Assembly (NCBI GenBank): GCA_003427395.1
Contig: BFEA01000163.1
Coordinates: 89,041 to 119,252 of the forward strand
Length of the DNA: 30,212 nt
Origin: Chara braunii
Lineage: Eukaryota > Streptophyta > Charophyceae > Charales > Characeae
Direction: 5' to 3'
The position numbers and the translations under genes are program-made. Positions 9,764 through 19,502 of the stretch are shown here, one piece after another (positions within the stretch are counted from its first letter, which is position 1; every line of letters begins with the position of its first letter). The notes beneath the pieces were generated by a model. The model was given only the letters and a program-made list of their open reading frames with translations. It did no database searches and had not been told where the DNA came from.

Positions 9764-10074
9764 TATGTTAGTAGGATCGTAATGTATAGAGGAGCAGAGT
9801 TTCTAACAGACAAAGTTCAAAGTGTATTCAAGAGGCCAGGAGTCATAGTCTCTATAGCCACTGCTTACCACCCTCACTCCAACTCACCTGTACAGCGAGG
9901 GCATCAATCCTTGATAACGTCGCTATCAAAGTGGTGTAGAGGCAAAGATAGCGACTGGTCGCGATATTTCAGATAATATGCGATATGGGCGGACAATGTC
10001 ACGGTCTGAGCTAGTACCGGCTATTCGCCCTATGCTGTATGGTTTGGAAAACATTTCCCTCTTCCTATATAGTT
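9764..10074 (+). pseudogene. Integrase core fragment of another Ty3/gypsy family
   Basis: On the strand opposite to E1 and E2, the sequence reads RGAEFLTDKVQSVFKR, SIATAYHPHSNSPVQRGHQS and SLSKWCRGKDSDW. After a stop it continues with WADNVTV and STGYSPYAVWFGKHFPLPI. This is the second half of an integrase core with the downstream TGYSP segment. The usual catalytic Asp (normally DRG) reads Tyr, and the catalytic Glu (normally PVERGHQ) reads Gln, and two stops follow (about 9974 and 10007). It is a dead fragment wedged between the E1 LTR-like region and the broken RNase H of E2. Its right edge is sharp at about 10074. Confidence 0.8.
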
Positions 10075-11043
10075 TCACGTCTCCGTAATGAGAATGAACT
10101 GTTTTTCCAGATCAGGCCGAATAAAAATAGGTGCGGAAGCTAGGGCCTCCTTCAAGGTGACAAAGGCTTGTTCGCAGTCCGTGTCCCACTTCAGTGGTTG
10201 GTCCTTCCGTAGGAGGTTCGTTAGGGGCCGAGCAATTGCTGCGAACCCCTTAATAAACCTTCGGTAGTACGAGGCTAATCCCAGAAAGTCTCGAACCTGC
10301 GTCAGCGACGTAGGCGTGGAGGCCTGTTGAACTGCTTCGACTTTTCTCGAATCTGGCCTCAAGTCCACTCGACTCACCACGTACCCTAAAAACGAGATTT
10401 CCGAGAGGAAGAACTCACTCTTCTCTAGCGCGATCTTAAACCTAGCATCTCGCAACGCCCCCAGCGTTCACTTGATGTGTTGAGCATGTCCATGGAACGA
10501 TTCAGAATATACCAAGATATTGTTCATGTACACAATGACGCAAAAATTGATCATGCCCTGGGTCAGTCGAGTCTTATTGACAAAGTTCTGAAAGGTGATG
10601 TTCATCGCCCTCTGAAAGGTCGTCGGTGCATTGCATATCCCCATAGGGCAACGAACTCACTGCCATGTGCCTTCAAATAGTACGAACGTCGTCTTTGGCC
10701 GATCCTCCTCCTTGACCAGGATATGATGGAACCCATGACGGATATCTAACTTACTAAAATAATTGCCACACCCAATCGCATCCAGCAAGTCATCAATCCG
10801 AGGGAGGGGGTAAACATCTTTGATCGTGATATCATTCAACTTCCTATACTCGATGCATATGCGAATCGACCATTTTTTCTTCGGAACTAAGACTACGGGG
10901 AATGACCATGGCCCGATAGCTGGTTCAATCCAGCCGTTAGCTTCGAACTCCCTAATTCGTTCCAATGCTGTTTTTCGTCCGGCGAGGGAATATCGGTATG
11001 GCTTGCAGTGGATTGGTGGGTGTGTCCCGGTCTGGATTTCGTG
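10075..11043 (-). pseudogene. E2 reverse transcriptase, truncated at the start of RNase H
   Basis: The frame carries YSLAGRKTALERIREFE, WSFPVVLVPKK, YPLPRIDDLLD, YFSKLDIRHGFHHI and FLGLASYYRRFIKGF, as in E1. The catalytic YMDD box reads YMNN (10519-10530), both Asp codons changed to Asn, so the enzyme is dead even apart from the stops. TGA codons lie at 10657-10659 and at 10468-10470, the latter where E1 has TGG (Trp). The frame ends at FILITET at about 10078, where plus-strand integrase sequence of another family begins. As in E1, the first RNase H catalytic position reads Glu. Confidence 0.9.
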
Positions 11044-11649
11044 CTAAATCACTAATAACAACCCGATATCTGTATCTTTGAAACTAATCGCCCCTTGATA
11101 TTCGATTAGGATATCAGCGATTAGTCGATGAGTTTCGTCGGGCACGTACTGGGGCACATGTAGCTCGTAAAGTTGTCCTCGTATGCTAACCGTCACTTGT
11201 TTCGTGCCGACTTTCCTACCGTTTCCTGGCCGAGGAGCCGAAATGAATGAGTTGTCCGACGACCAAGAGAACGTCGTGGCGACCATCTGGGCGTCTGCTT
11301 CCTGGATTGCCACGTGATCTTTTGGTGTTACACCGTCATTGATATCCTGCAAACTTACCGGTTTTTCGACAATCCTGATTTTGAGTTCGTATGGGTTGCC
11401 ACGCCCAGGGGGTTCCAAAGCTTCGTCCTCTGCACCCTGTCGCAGCAATCGAACCTCTTTCCCTGTAGAGAACAGAGAACGAGGTAGTCCCGAAATGTCG
11501 CAAAACACTTTCTTGTCACTATATCTCGAGAGAAGTGGGGTGGTGGCTTCGTATAAGGTCCTAGGGGGTTCCGAAGAATCCGCCATTCGGGACACTTGGA
11601 CGAGCAGCTCCCCTAGGATTAAGGCTCGCGTCCGCTGGAGGTTCCGTTA
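11044..11649 (-). pseudogene. E2 pol linker between protease and RT
   Basis: Matches the E1 linker (6403-7088) with the conserved LYELHVPQYVP and DIGLLLVI. It is bounded by stops at both ends: TAA (11647-11649) and TAG (11044-11046). At the TAG, E1 has CAA (Gln). It retains Arg codons at two places where E1 has TGA. Confidence 0.7.
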
Positions 11650-12494
11650 CGAAAGGACAAATATTTCCGATGTTTTCTGTCGCACGGGGTAATGAATCAG
11701 TTGGTGTACCATATCCCAAATCTCGGGGTTGGTTTCATTCTCGCCTTCGGAGGAGCTACTCGACCTGTCCATTTCCTCGAGGGGTTCCCTCCATGTGATC
11801 ACGTGCAGTGGTTCTCCACTTCCGGGGGGAGTCTTCCGGGTTGTAGGGAGTGCAGTCCGGAGAGTTAGACGCATCGGGATGATGTATGGCTTCCCGCCCG
11901 TATTCCTAAGAATGATTGATCGTCTCTCAAAGTCGACATTGGCTCTTAAGGCGGTGAGGGCTGGTAATCCTAGGAGGACGTCGCAGGTATTCACATCTAA
12001 TACCACGACATCTCCCAACGCATGAACTTTTCCTAATCGGAACGCAACATTTGTCATTCTTCCTACCACTTGATTTTTTCTTTGTCCGCCGAGACAACGT
12101 GATCTCCTTCTGCTAACGGGATTAGGTCCTTTCTTCTTTCGGCCCGTTCCACGACCTTCAACGCAATGGCTAGGACCGCGGCCCCTGAATCGACGATAGC
12201 GTTGTACGGATTTCCCCAAACTTCTACGTCACATTCCGCGGATTTCCACGGAATGACCTTAATGCGAAGGAAATGATCATCTTTCTGAATGAGTCCTAAC
12301 CGTATCGGATCCAAGGTGCTGGGGATATCGGGTTTGTCTTCGCAGGCGGGGGCTTTCCCCTTGGTGGCTGATTGCTTAGCAAGGGCGAACCGTTTTTGGT
12401 TTGCCTTGCAATGCTGCAGCATTAGTTCATTCGCACGTTCCGATATGGACAGTAGGTGTCCGATGGGCAGGGGGATCCGATAATCCAGGGCCAA
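11650..12494 (-). pseudogene. E2 retropepsin-like aspartic protease region
   Basis: Contains NAIVDSGAAVLAIALK (DSGA active-site motif), VHALGDVVVLDVNTCDVLLGLP, and the acidic tail seen in E1. A frameshift near 12070, between EKIK and VVGRMTN, splits it into two overlapping frames. The upstream end is the segment YRIPLPIGHLLSISERANE, whose continuation into gag is broken at 12494 by the inserted element. It is more diverged from E1 in the acidic tail than in the catalytic core. Confidence 0.8.
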
Positions 12495-12634
12495 TGTGTC
12501 CGATTTTGAATTCAACGTGGGTTCCGCGTTGAAAAATTCAACGCTCGTTGAATTCGCGTTAAACTCCCGTTCAAACGTGAGTTGAACGCGAATTAACGGG
12601 GTCCGGGATGATTTTTTTCCTGGGCTAAAAATTG

Positions 12635-12740
12635 NNNNNNNNNNNNNNNNNNNNNNNNNNNNNNNNNNNNNNNNNNNNNNNNNNNNNNNNNNNNNNNNNN
12701 NNNNNNNNNNNNNNNNNNNNNNNNNNNNNNNNNNNNNNNN
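12635..12740. other. Assembly gap (106 N)
   Basis: Unsequenced bases inside the inserted element, at the edge of its AT-rich interior. The true length is unknown. Confidence 0.99.
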
Positions 12741-12746
12741 TTAGGA

Positions 12747-12953
12747 CTACAACCCTATATTTTTATTTTTATTTTTTGATGCTTAAATATATTTTTAAAA
12801 AATCAAAAACATAAACACACACTGAAAAAAACAAAAACTAAAATGAAATCAGTGTTTTTGTTTTGGGTTTCACACATATTTTTTAAGGGTTAAAAAAAAA
12901 ACAGAAAAACAAATAAAAAATATAGGGTTGTAGATCTTTCAAAGATGTACAAC
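12747..12953. repeat. Nested inverted repeats in AT-rich insert
   Basis: CTACAACCCTATATTTTT (12747-12764) is repeated exactly inverted at 12916-12933, giving an 18-bp stem around a 151 bp AT-rich loop. Overlapping its right arm, 12927-12953 forms a compact hairpin (GTTGTAGATCTTT then AAAGATGTACAAC, 12 of 13 paired). No coding sequence is visible. Confidence 0.7.
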
Positions 12954-14000
12954 AATTGATTTTTTGTTTTATTTTTTTGAAACTTCGTGTATTTAAAAAA
13001 AAATCAAAACCATAAAAAACAAATAAAAAAAAGAAAAAAAAGACACACATACACACAAAATTGGGCCTGTAGCAGGTTGCATGAGTCTGGCGTCAGTTGG
13101 TTGAGAGAACCCAGGCCCTGGGCCGCCTGTGTAAATGTATGGAAAGCAGGCCCTGGGCTGGATACGGTTACTGGGCCAAACACAGGCCAAAGGCAGTTGG
13201 GGGCATGCAACCACCTCAGACCCAAGGCCTGTTCTCGTTCGTGCTGTGCCTCAGGCTACCGGGGCCTACTGGAAGCTTCCTGGGACTGAACACAGGCAGG
13301 CCACTTCGATATAGCAAAGGGCCTGCCTCCACATTGGGCATTCGGGTGCTGGCTGCATGCTGCGTAAGCGCTGCCTCGCTGTAGCTCGTTGGCACTCACG
13401 CGCTCATGGGCGAGCAGGAAGGAGCAGACAGTCATAGTTGAGCTGCGCTGCTGTAAGTTGGGTGTGGCGCAGGGTGGTCCTTGGGTGCAAGTGGCATCTG
13501 TGTGTTGGGGAATGAGGTTGTGAGTAAGGCGAGAAACATACCTGGTGTTGGAAGCGTGTGACATTGGTCGTTGTATGCTCGTACTTCGGGAAAGTTGTTG
13601 ACGTCATCTTCGACATTGTAGTCTAGGCTAGATAGGATTTGCCACATGTAGTCTGGGCACCGAGCGCCAGATAGGATATCAACTCAGGTTCTTCGTTGAT
13701 GATGATGATGAGATTATTTCAGCATTGTCAATTGTGAACTCTTGGTGTGTTCTTATTTGGTGAAACTCATGATGCAATTTTGTTGTTGGTTCGAGGTCCC
13801 GACTATCTGGTCTTGTGTATATGATGTTGTTTGATTGCTGAAGTTCACTATTGCTTATCTTCCTTGCACAGTAGAAGAGAGAAAAAAAAAAACACAGACC
13901 CAAATCGCCCGCCCAAACCCATATCGTCCGCCCCCAGTTTTCAACAGGAAAAAACTATATCCCTCAAAAGAGAAGCAATGGACACACGCCAATAATCATG

Positions 14001-14028
14001 CACACACACACACACACACACACACACT
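14001..14028. repeat. (CA)n microsatellite
   Basis: A pure dinucleotide run followed to about 14140 by imperfect CA-rich sequence. Short open frames through it are composition artefacts. Confidence 0.9.
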
Positions 14029-14398
14029 TACAAACACACACATACACAAACACGCGTGCATACATTCATATTCATGACCAGACACACTCTCACGAGCAGG
14101 CACACACATACACAGATACGCGCACACACAACACACCTACACACACATAACTGGCGCGTTGGTGGTTGGGGGATGTGGGGGCGGATGGGAGGTGCTTCAG
14201 GGGTTGGGGGGATTTTTTTTTTATTATTTTTTTTTGCCTAGGGCCACGTGTTCCGGACCCCGCGCATCAATTCCGTTTTTCCGAAAAGCGAGGGAGCGGC
14301 CCATTTTCGCGTTTAACGCGAATTCAACGGGATTTTTTTTAATTTAACGGGGTTTAACGGGAGTTTAATTCCCCCGTTCCGCGTTAAAAAAATACACA

Positions 14399-15292
14399 GT
14401 CCAAGGCTCGGACGATGTTCAAGACATTGATTTCTCCCGTAACGAAGGTAGGGCCACCCGATTCCGTTTCTCCGGGGGATGGTCTCCATTCCGCGATTTG
14501 CCGTTGTTCGTTCGCTGGTCGAATGGTTCCAATCATTCCCATCCCTGGGTAACCCAGCGAGATGTATTGATCGAGCGGGATGAGTTCCGCAGCTTCCTCG
14601 GTGGTAATCATCGTGCTTCCCCCACCCTCCGTTTCTTCGATCACCGTGCCTACTCTTCCTGGCCCGTTGGCTACTGGCGCTGCTGCGACAGCGGCGACCC
14701 CTACTCGTACTTTAGCTGGTCGTTTGGGGCAGTCCCTGGCTAGGTGACCGAGCTGGTGACACGTGTAACATACGCCTAGATTAGCCACTGTGCCGCCCAC
14801 CGCCTGAGGCGGGGCTGCTGCCTGTGCCATGGGTGCAACTCGGACAGCAATAGGGCGCATCAATCTCATCATAGACTCTATCCGGGCATTGTGCTCACGT
14901 TGTTCCTTCTTGCTCTCTTGCATCAGGCTAACTAACGTTCCAGTCTGCTCCAGTATTGTGTTTGGCTCACTTGGTTTCGCGGGAGGTTCCGGGGGAGGAA
15001 CAAGTGGGGGAGGCGTAGGGGCGACCATCACGGGCAGCCCCGTGGTTGTGTTAGTTATCATTCTTAGGTAAGTGATGGGGCCGGAGACAAAGGCCATGTT
15101 TTCAAATTTGTTTCGGAGCGTAGCTAATTCGGCCTTCGCTCTAGCTAATTTTGAAGAGTCCCCTTCCTTGGCGTGGTCCTCCCCTTCTAGGAAGCTAGCA
15201 GCGAACTTTCTCTCCATCTCTTCTGGAACGCCCATGATTTGTTGCATGGTGTGGCTGATGGGGGAGAACTGCTTTCGCACCTTGGCCCTCAT
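14399..15292 (-). pseudogene. E2 gag C-terminal part with CCHC zinc knuckle
   Basis: An almost unbroken frame of about 300 codons. It begins with a coiled-coil-like helical region (MQQIMGVPEEMERKF, then KLARAKAELATLRNKFENM), followed by a Pro-rich spacer, the helix ESKKEQREHNARIESMM, and one CCHC knuckle (VCYTCHQLGHLARDCP). It ends with EEAAELIPLDQYIS and INVLNIVRALD, where the inserted element starts. The knuckle keeps all four ligands. The methionine at 15292 is internal, because homologous capsid sequence continues upstream after a one-base deletion. Confidence 0.85.
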
Positions 15293-15723
15293 TGTTCGAC
15301 TTCGGAGCCATCAATGAACAAATCCTTCCCGACATTTTCACCTCTTTCTGACTTAACAAACAACCTATAGAACCTGCTGCGGTATTCAGCGACGAATTCG
15401 AGGGGTTTCTGGACCCGATCTTTAATCATGAAGAAAGCTTGCTCAAGGTGAATGTAATCAAATCAGTTTAAGAAGTCTCTTTCAAAGGTCGGGAGATCTA
15501 CCCAAATGTGGGTGGGAAACCAATGGTGCGCATCCCCACCCAGCTTGGCGGGGATGTTGATTATGGCCTAGTCATTGTCGTTTTGCTCTGCGCGTAGCGT
15601 GGCTAGCCATGCTCCGACTTGATGATGAGTGGGGTGAAAAAGGTATAGATCAGGCGGGGTCGTTGGTACGGGTGCTCGAGGGGTTGGGGCCCCGCCAGCG
15701 TTTGGTGTCGGATTGGCATTCAT
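15293..15723 (-). pseudogene. E2 gag capsid region
   Basis: Starts at the ATG at 15721-15723 (MNANPTPNAGG), with LYLFHPTHHQVGAWLATL, LGGDAHHWFPTH, FERDFLN and IHLEQAFFMIKDRVQ, matching E1 8777-9232. It is broken by a TAG after NDND (near 15569), a TGA after FERDFLN (near 15467), and a one-base deletion near 15311 that shifts the frame into the C-terminal part. It helps fix the E1 gag start. Confidence 0.8.
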
Positions 15724-15875
15724 ATTGGCGGCTTGTCGTCCTGCTGTCCTGTCGATCGACTTCTGGTTACTATAGGGTCACGTCATGGCGCGTTCCTTTG
15801 CCTAGGGCGCCCTCTGTTTGCCAGGTCGTCCCTTATATCCTACCTGATCGGCAATCTCTGGGCATGCCACGTGTC

Positions 15876-15888
15876 GGCTCCGATACCA
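15876..15888 (-). other. E2 primer-binding site, tRNA-iMet type
   Basis: The minus strand reads TGGTATCGGAGCC, identical to E1, 153 bp upstream of the gag ATG at 15723. Confidence 0.75.
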
Positions 15889-15889
15889 A

Positions 15890-16230
15890 CCTCACGCCCG
15901 GCGTGTCTTCCTTATCGGAGTGGGAGCGGACCTGGAAATGCGAAAAGAGGGTGTGCCAAGGATTTTTGGAATGTGGGGGTGGAGTCCCAGGTCGGAACTT
16001 AGATCTCCCGTGGCAAAGCAGAGGTTGTGAAAGTTAGGTGGATAGGTGTGGATCGGGTTCTAGGCTTCGGAAGGTGGAGCTATCGTCTCCGTTGGGTCCG
16101 TCGCCTGAGTCGGTCTCGTATTTGGTAGACCGTTGGGACGCTATGGCTATCTCGTTGGTTGACCACTTGTCGGCGTCTAACATCGCAGGTCTCGGAGTCG
16201 GACGCGGCCGGTCTCAGCCGAAGACTGTGT
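15890..16230 (-). repeat. E2 5' LTR-like region (partial)
   Basis: Aligns with 9391-9730 of E1 beyond the primer-binding site, well for about 130 bp and then patchily (GGTTGACCACTTGTCGGC against GGTTCGACCAGTTGTTGGC). No TATA box or LTR start was identified, so the upper limit is arbitrary. Confidence 0.5.
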
Positions 16231-16256
16231 GCCCGTCGTTCCTCATCCGAGCGGGT

Positions 16257-16652
16257 TCACCGGATGAAGCCGAAGTACTCGTGGTCCTGCAGGCACTCCA
16301 AGCACGGGGTTTGGGGTCGGTAGGGGGCGATGGCGAGCCAGGGCATGATGGTTAGGGAGTGAAAGGGTAGGATGTGGTGATAGGGAGGGAACTCGGTCCC
16401 TATGATAATGATCCCGAGTTTTGTGACGACGTGACACGTGTATGGGTTAGAGTAGTGGGGGAGATACGGAATACGTCCCAAGGCCTGATCGAGGTTCCAC
16501 TCGCAGATTCGTTCGTTCCCCGTTAAGAAAGAGAAGTTTGGGGGTTCCGCCCTGGGCCGTGTAGACAAGCGAGAGTGCTCCCAATATCCCGAAAATTCCC
16601 GATCCCTCAAACACTCATGGTCAATGATGTAAATGGGGGCATCGACATTCAT
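16257..16652 (-). CDS. Open frame of unknown function, 131 codons
   Basis: An open minus-strand frame beginning MNVDAPIYIIDHECLRDREF and ending in CLECLQDHEYFGFIR. It is rich in Tyr, His, Pro and Ile, with several Cys residues that form no standard zinc-finger spacing. It lies just outside the E2 LTR-like region in the same orientation, so it could be the 3' end of another copy of the family. Its aromatic-rich middle (LPHYSNPYTCHVV, FPPYHHILPFHSL) loosely echoes the E1 distal frame at 1202-1846. It may be a decayed 3' coding remnant or a chance frame. Confidence 0.3.
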   Translation of the reverse strand: MNVDAPIYIIDHECLRDREFSGYWEHSRLSTRPRAEPPNFSFLTGNERICEWNLDQALGRIPYLPHYSNPYTCHVVTKLGIIIIGTEFPPYHHILPFHSLTIMPWLAIAPYRPQTPCLECLQDHEYFGFIR

Positions 16653-17219
16653 GTTGCAAGTTGGGTGGAACGTCGGCCACTCGAGATTTAGTCGAGTTCA
16701 GGGTTCGCGGACATGCATGTAAGCAGCGATCATCTCCGGTTGAGCTTACACACGTAGACGCGAGCCCTATCCTTCGGTCAGAGGGGCGGAAGCCAGTGGC
16801 TCACAAAACATATCTTCCTATAATGAGGCAACCTTTCAATAGTCTATTATGCCTATCCAATTCATGCACAAGCAGGATTACGCCTATCATCCATGCATCT
16901 AGTTTTGAATCGAGGTTCATGCAACACTTCCTTGGCCCCTCAGTCCGAAATCACGCAAGGGCCAATCATTGGAGATCAATCAATTAGACCCATCAAAGGA
17001 CAGAGAAGGGGAGGGGAGGAAGACAACCATTCATCAATACCCGAGGAGAACAAATGAAAACATACACGTCAACAGAAAAGAGCAAATGACAAGTCTTAAG
17101 GCCGATCCAGAAAGAAAAAGAGGGGCGACTCGCGCTGAATACCAAAATTGCTTAGAAGGAAAGAGGAAGAATCAAAATGGCTTACAGGGATAAAATAAGA
17201 AACTAATCGCACACTTCCC

Positions 17220-17220
<1 letters not shown>
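16653..17220. other. No recognisable feature
   Basis: Ordinary-complexity sequence between the 131-codon frame and LTR-like copy B. Open frames are short and show no motif, and I saw no repeat or RNA structure. Confidence 0.6.
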
Positions 17221-17292
<72 letters not shown>

Positions 17293-18282
17293 CCCGAATG
17301 CGGGCAGTCCGTCCCCTCGCACCCACACAGAGTTGTCACCCCGCTTGATCCAAGCATGCCAGCCAGGTTCGCTCGTGTGCCACAGTCCGTCACAGCCCCA
17401 CATCAACCCTGCACGCTCAGCATCAGCTCGTCGGATCGCTCAACTCTCTACTCACCTGCCAGCTTTCACTCGTTAACCGTTCCTCTCAACCACGCTAACT
17501 TCCAAAAAATGCTTAGAGAGCGAGTTAATTGCGCTTACGAAATTTATAGCATGCATGCGTGTGCGCGCGATACCCGGGATTGTGTTCGAGTACAGGGAAA
17601 AAGGAGGAAGGCAGTGCCTACAACGGTGTGGCCAAGCCGCGGTGTGGGGGACGTAGCCTCACTTTGCGCATCGATCCGGTCATGCACGCGTTCAAGCCAA
17701 TAGGACAGAGGAAGAAGTACGCGTGCACAAAGGCGCCACAAAAGATATCAAGAGCGGGGGAATTACATTTGCAATTATGCCCACCAAAACAAAATTTACA
17801 GTTACACTCAGGATTAAGGCGCAGAGAGATCAGAGTACAGATCTTAACGCGGCCTGGTGTGCGCAAGCACGAAGCGCTGTGCGGCAAAAATTGAGGCGCG
17901 CTTAAATTCCTAATTCTAATTCCTAGTTGCAAAAAGAACGAAGCAAATTCCAAGATACCATGGGGGCTCGACATCAGTTGAAAATAATAAAAAAAAGATT
18001 TCCCCGCGCGACAATCGCGCCAAAAATTCCCCAGTCCCACAGCAGAACAAGAAAGAAGCTATGGCAACAGCTATTCATCACGCTCGCTAAGGCACGATCT
18101 ACTACCAACCATCACGGGACCAGGCCGCCCCCCCCCCTCTTTCCCAAAGGACACGAAAACACAAGAACACATAACGCAAGGGCATCCACGCAATTCACCA
18201 GGCCATCCCGACTCAACCCATTTCAACCCCTGACACAGCCTTGCGCAGAAGATCGCGTTGTTGCATAAAGTAGTTCGTCACA
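17221..18282 (-). repeat. LTR-like interspersed repeat, copy B
   Basis: Second copy of the 1.06 kb family, in the same orientation as copy A. It has a (CT)n tract at 17221-17288, the conserved GTCCGTCACAGCCCCACA region, a TATA-like box at 17541-17548, a Cys/Gly-poor central part diverged from A and C, and the terminal GTTCGTCACA ending at 18282. Reading its own orientation, GGTGGGGG lies immediately upstream of the TGTGAC start, which resembles a polypurine tract. That is the best hint that the family is an LTR. Arg-Glu or Leu-Ser repeat frames over the CT tract are artefacts. Confidence 0.6.
17541..17548 (-). promoter_or_regulatory. TATA-like box of repeat copy B
   Basis: TATAAATT on the minus strand next to GCATGCATGC, conserved with copies A and C although the sequence around it has diverged. 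Confidence 0.35.
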
Positions 18283-19150
18283 CCCCCACCAAGGATAGTT
18301 AGTCGAAAAGGCTGCACAGCCTGCTTAACTACTGAATGGTACAACATTAGAAAAAATGTAAAAAGGTTGTCGTCATCTCCATGTTGAAACCCACACACTG
18401 TCCGATGATTGTCACTACTGGTCCATCGATGGATAACATAAGCAAATATATTTGTCGGTTGAAGTCACTGTGTCATATCACCCCAGCACGACGAGCACAT
18501 CGGGGCGTGCATGCGGCTCGGACTCACGAAAGTACCACTAGTTTGAACCACCGGTACCTTTCCCATATATTGGCTGAGGGGAAAAATAGAATAGAAGTGT
18601 TTCTAGTCGGATGAAATTTGGGCGCACCTATAGTGGCCCGTTCGTTCATCATTGTCGAGGCTTGTTAACCGTCGCGACTTTTGGAGGAACTGGCAGTGTA
18701 ATTGAAGGGTCATGTACTCGTCCTTGATGTGGTGCCACACGACAAGATTCCCCCTGTGCTCGGCTTCTTGACTCGTCACCAACCACCAAGGGGAGGGCAG
18801 GAGATCTGCAGTCCGTCAGGATTGGAGCCCTTTTTAAGGTGACATGGTATGCATCGCCATCCAACATGCCACCACATGTACCGGTTAAAGACATATCTGC
18901 CTCCGCCCTATGCCTGGCCGCATTTCTACTGGATTCATGGAAAATACCCATGGTGTTGTGCATGTCATCTTTTAATTTCAAAATGGGAAACAAGAATGCC
19001 ACCAAGAAGGCGTCCATGTAAATGTGTGTGTTAAACCCTCAACTACATGATATGTCTGTAACCAGCTATGCATATCCATTAAACTGGAGGTTTGTGTTTG
19101 TGTTTGTGCTCGGGTATGTGTCTCCTCACCGCACTCGATAGATGTGCATG

Positions 19151-19156
<6 letters not shown>
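18283..19156. other. No recognisable feature
   Basis: Spacer sequence after copy B. The longest minus-strand frame (18649-19017) has no recognisable motif, and codon pattern and composition give no support for a gene. Confidence 0.6.

Positions 19157-19200
<44 letters not shown>
19157..19200. repeat. (TG)n microsatellite
   Basis: About 22 uninterrupted TG units directly preceding the first tRNA-like module. Confidence 0.9.
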
Positions 19201-19201
<1 letters not shown>

Positions 19202-19214
19202 CCATTCGTGTTTC

Positions 19215-19288
19215 TAGGATGTAGCTCAGTTGGTAAGGCGTTCAAGCGGCACTCAGGAGGTCGTGGCTTCAATTCTCATTGCCCCCAC
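19215..19288 (+). pseudogene. tRNA-like module 1 (Pol III A and B boxes)
   Basis: TAGCTCAGTTGG (19222-19233) is a perfect A box. GGCTTCAATTCTC (19265-19277) is a recognisable but degenerate B box at a tRNA-like distance. The acceptor ends do not pair and no convincing anticodon stem forms, so this is a tRNA relic or SINE head rather than a tRNA gene. Confidence 0.6.
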
Positions 19289-19346
19289 GATAGTGCCTGT
19301 GACATGCTTGGCGTTTTACCTTCGAGACGGTCAGTTGGTAAGTAAA

Positions 19347-19419
19347 TACGTGGTAGCTCAGTGGCAGAGCTCCAGTGTTGCAACGGGGAGGTTGCGGGTT
19401 CGACTTCGTCGGCCTACAA
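19347..19419 (+). pseudogene. tRNA-like module 2 (Pol III A and B boxes)
   Basis: A box TAGCTCAGTGGC (19354-19365) with a perfect GCTC/GAGC D stem, and B box GGGTTCGACTTCG around 19396-19408. The presumed anticodon loop reads TTGCAAC, but its stem is poor. This is the best preserved of the three modules. Confidence 0.65.
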
Positions 19420-19502
19420 TTTCCCCCGAGCACAATTGGTTGGTGTAGGTTGCACCCCACGTACTTGCCCCGAGCCTGGCATAGCGCCCTTACAGACTAA
19501 TG

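Larger units (their letters stand above)
12495..14398. mobile_element. Inserted element with inverted-repeat ends inside E2
   Basis: E2 coding sequence stops at 12494 and resumes at 14399. Both ends begin TGTGT when read inward. An 18-bp subterminal motif GTTGAATTCGCGTTAAAC (12547-12564) recurs inverted and exact at 14311-14328, and both ends are rich in related words (GTTGAA, GCGTTAA, CCCGTT). The flanks TCCAGGGC and TCCAAGGC resemble an imperfect 8-9 bp target duplication. The interior is AT-rich with an N gap, hairpins, a (CA)n tract and a 600 bp stretch rich in GGGCCTG/CAGGCC. No transposase is visible. A non-autonomous DNA transposon is likely; the length and possible 9-bp duplication would suit a Mutator-like element, but this is not shown. 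Confidence 0.6.
10075..16230 (-). mobile_element. Element 2: second, truncated and interrupted copy of the E1 family
   Basis: Minus-strand gag, CCHC, protease, linker and RT in the same order as E1 and closely similar, with the same primer-binding site at 15876-15888. It stops inside RNase H at 10075, so RNase H catalytic segments, PHD finger and integrase are missing. The coding region is split between gag and protease by a 1.9 kb insert at 12495-14398. A frameshift near 12070 and stops at 11647, 11044, 10657 and 10468 break the pol frame. Comparing it with E1 shows which residues were ancestral. Confidence 0.85.

Noticed and set aside
12747-12953. CRISPR-like or terminator structures from inverted repeats
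   Set aside because: No regular repeat-spacer array exists, and the context is eukaryotic transposon DNA.
13060-13660. Possible host gene in the insert (several overlapping frames of about 100 codons on both strands)
   Set aside because: No frame dominates; the pattern comes from repeated GGGCCTG/CAGGCC words.
17096-17393. Arg-Glu repeat frames over the (CT)n tract
   Set aside because: Pure translation of a dinucleotide microsatellite.
18649-19017. A 122-codon minus-strand frame in the spacer between copies B and C
   Set aside because: No motif, no homologue in the window, and an overlapping plus-strand frame of similar quality.
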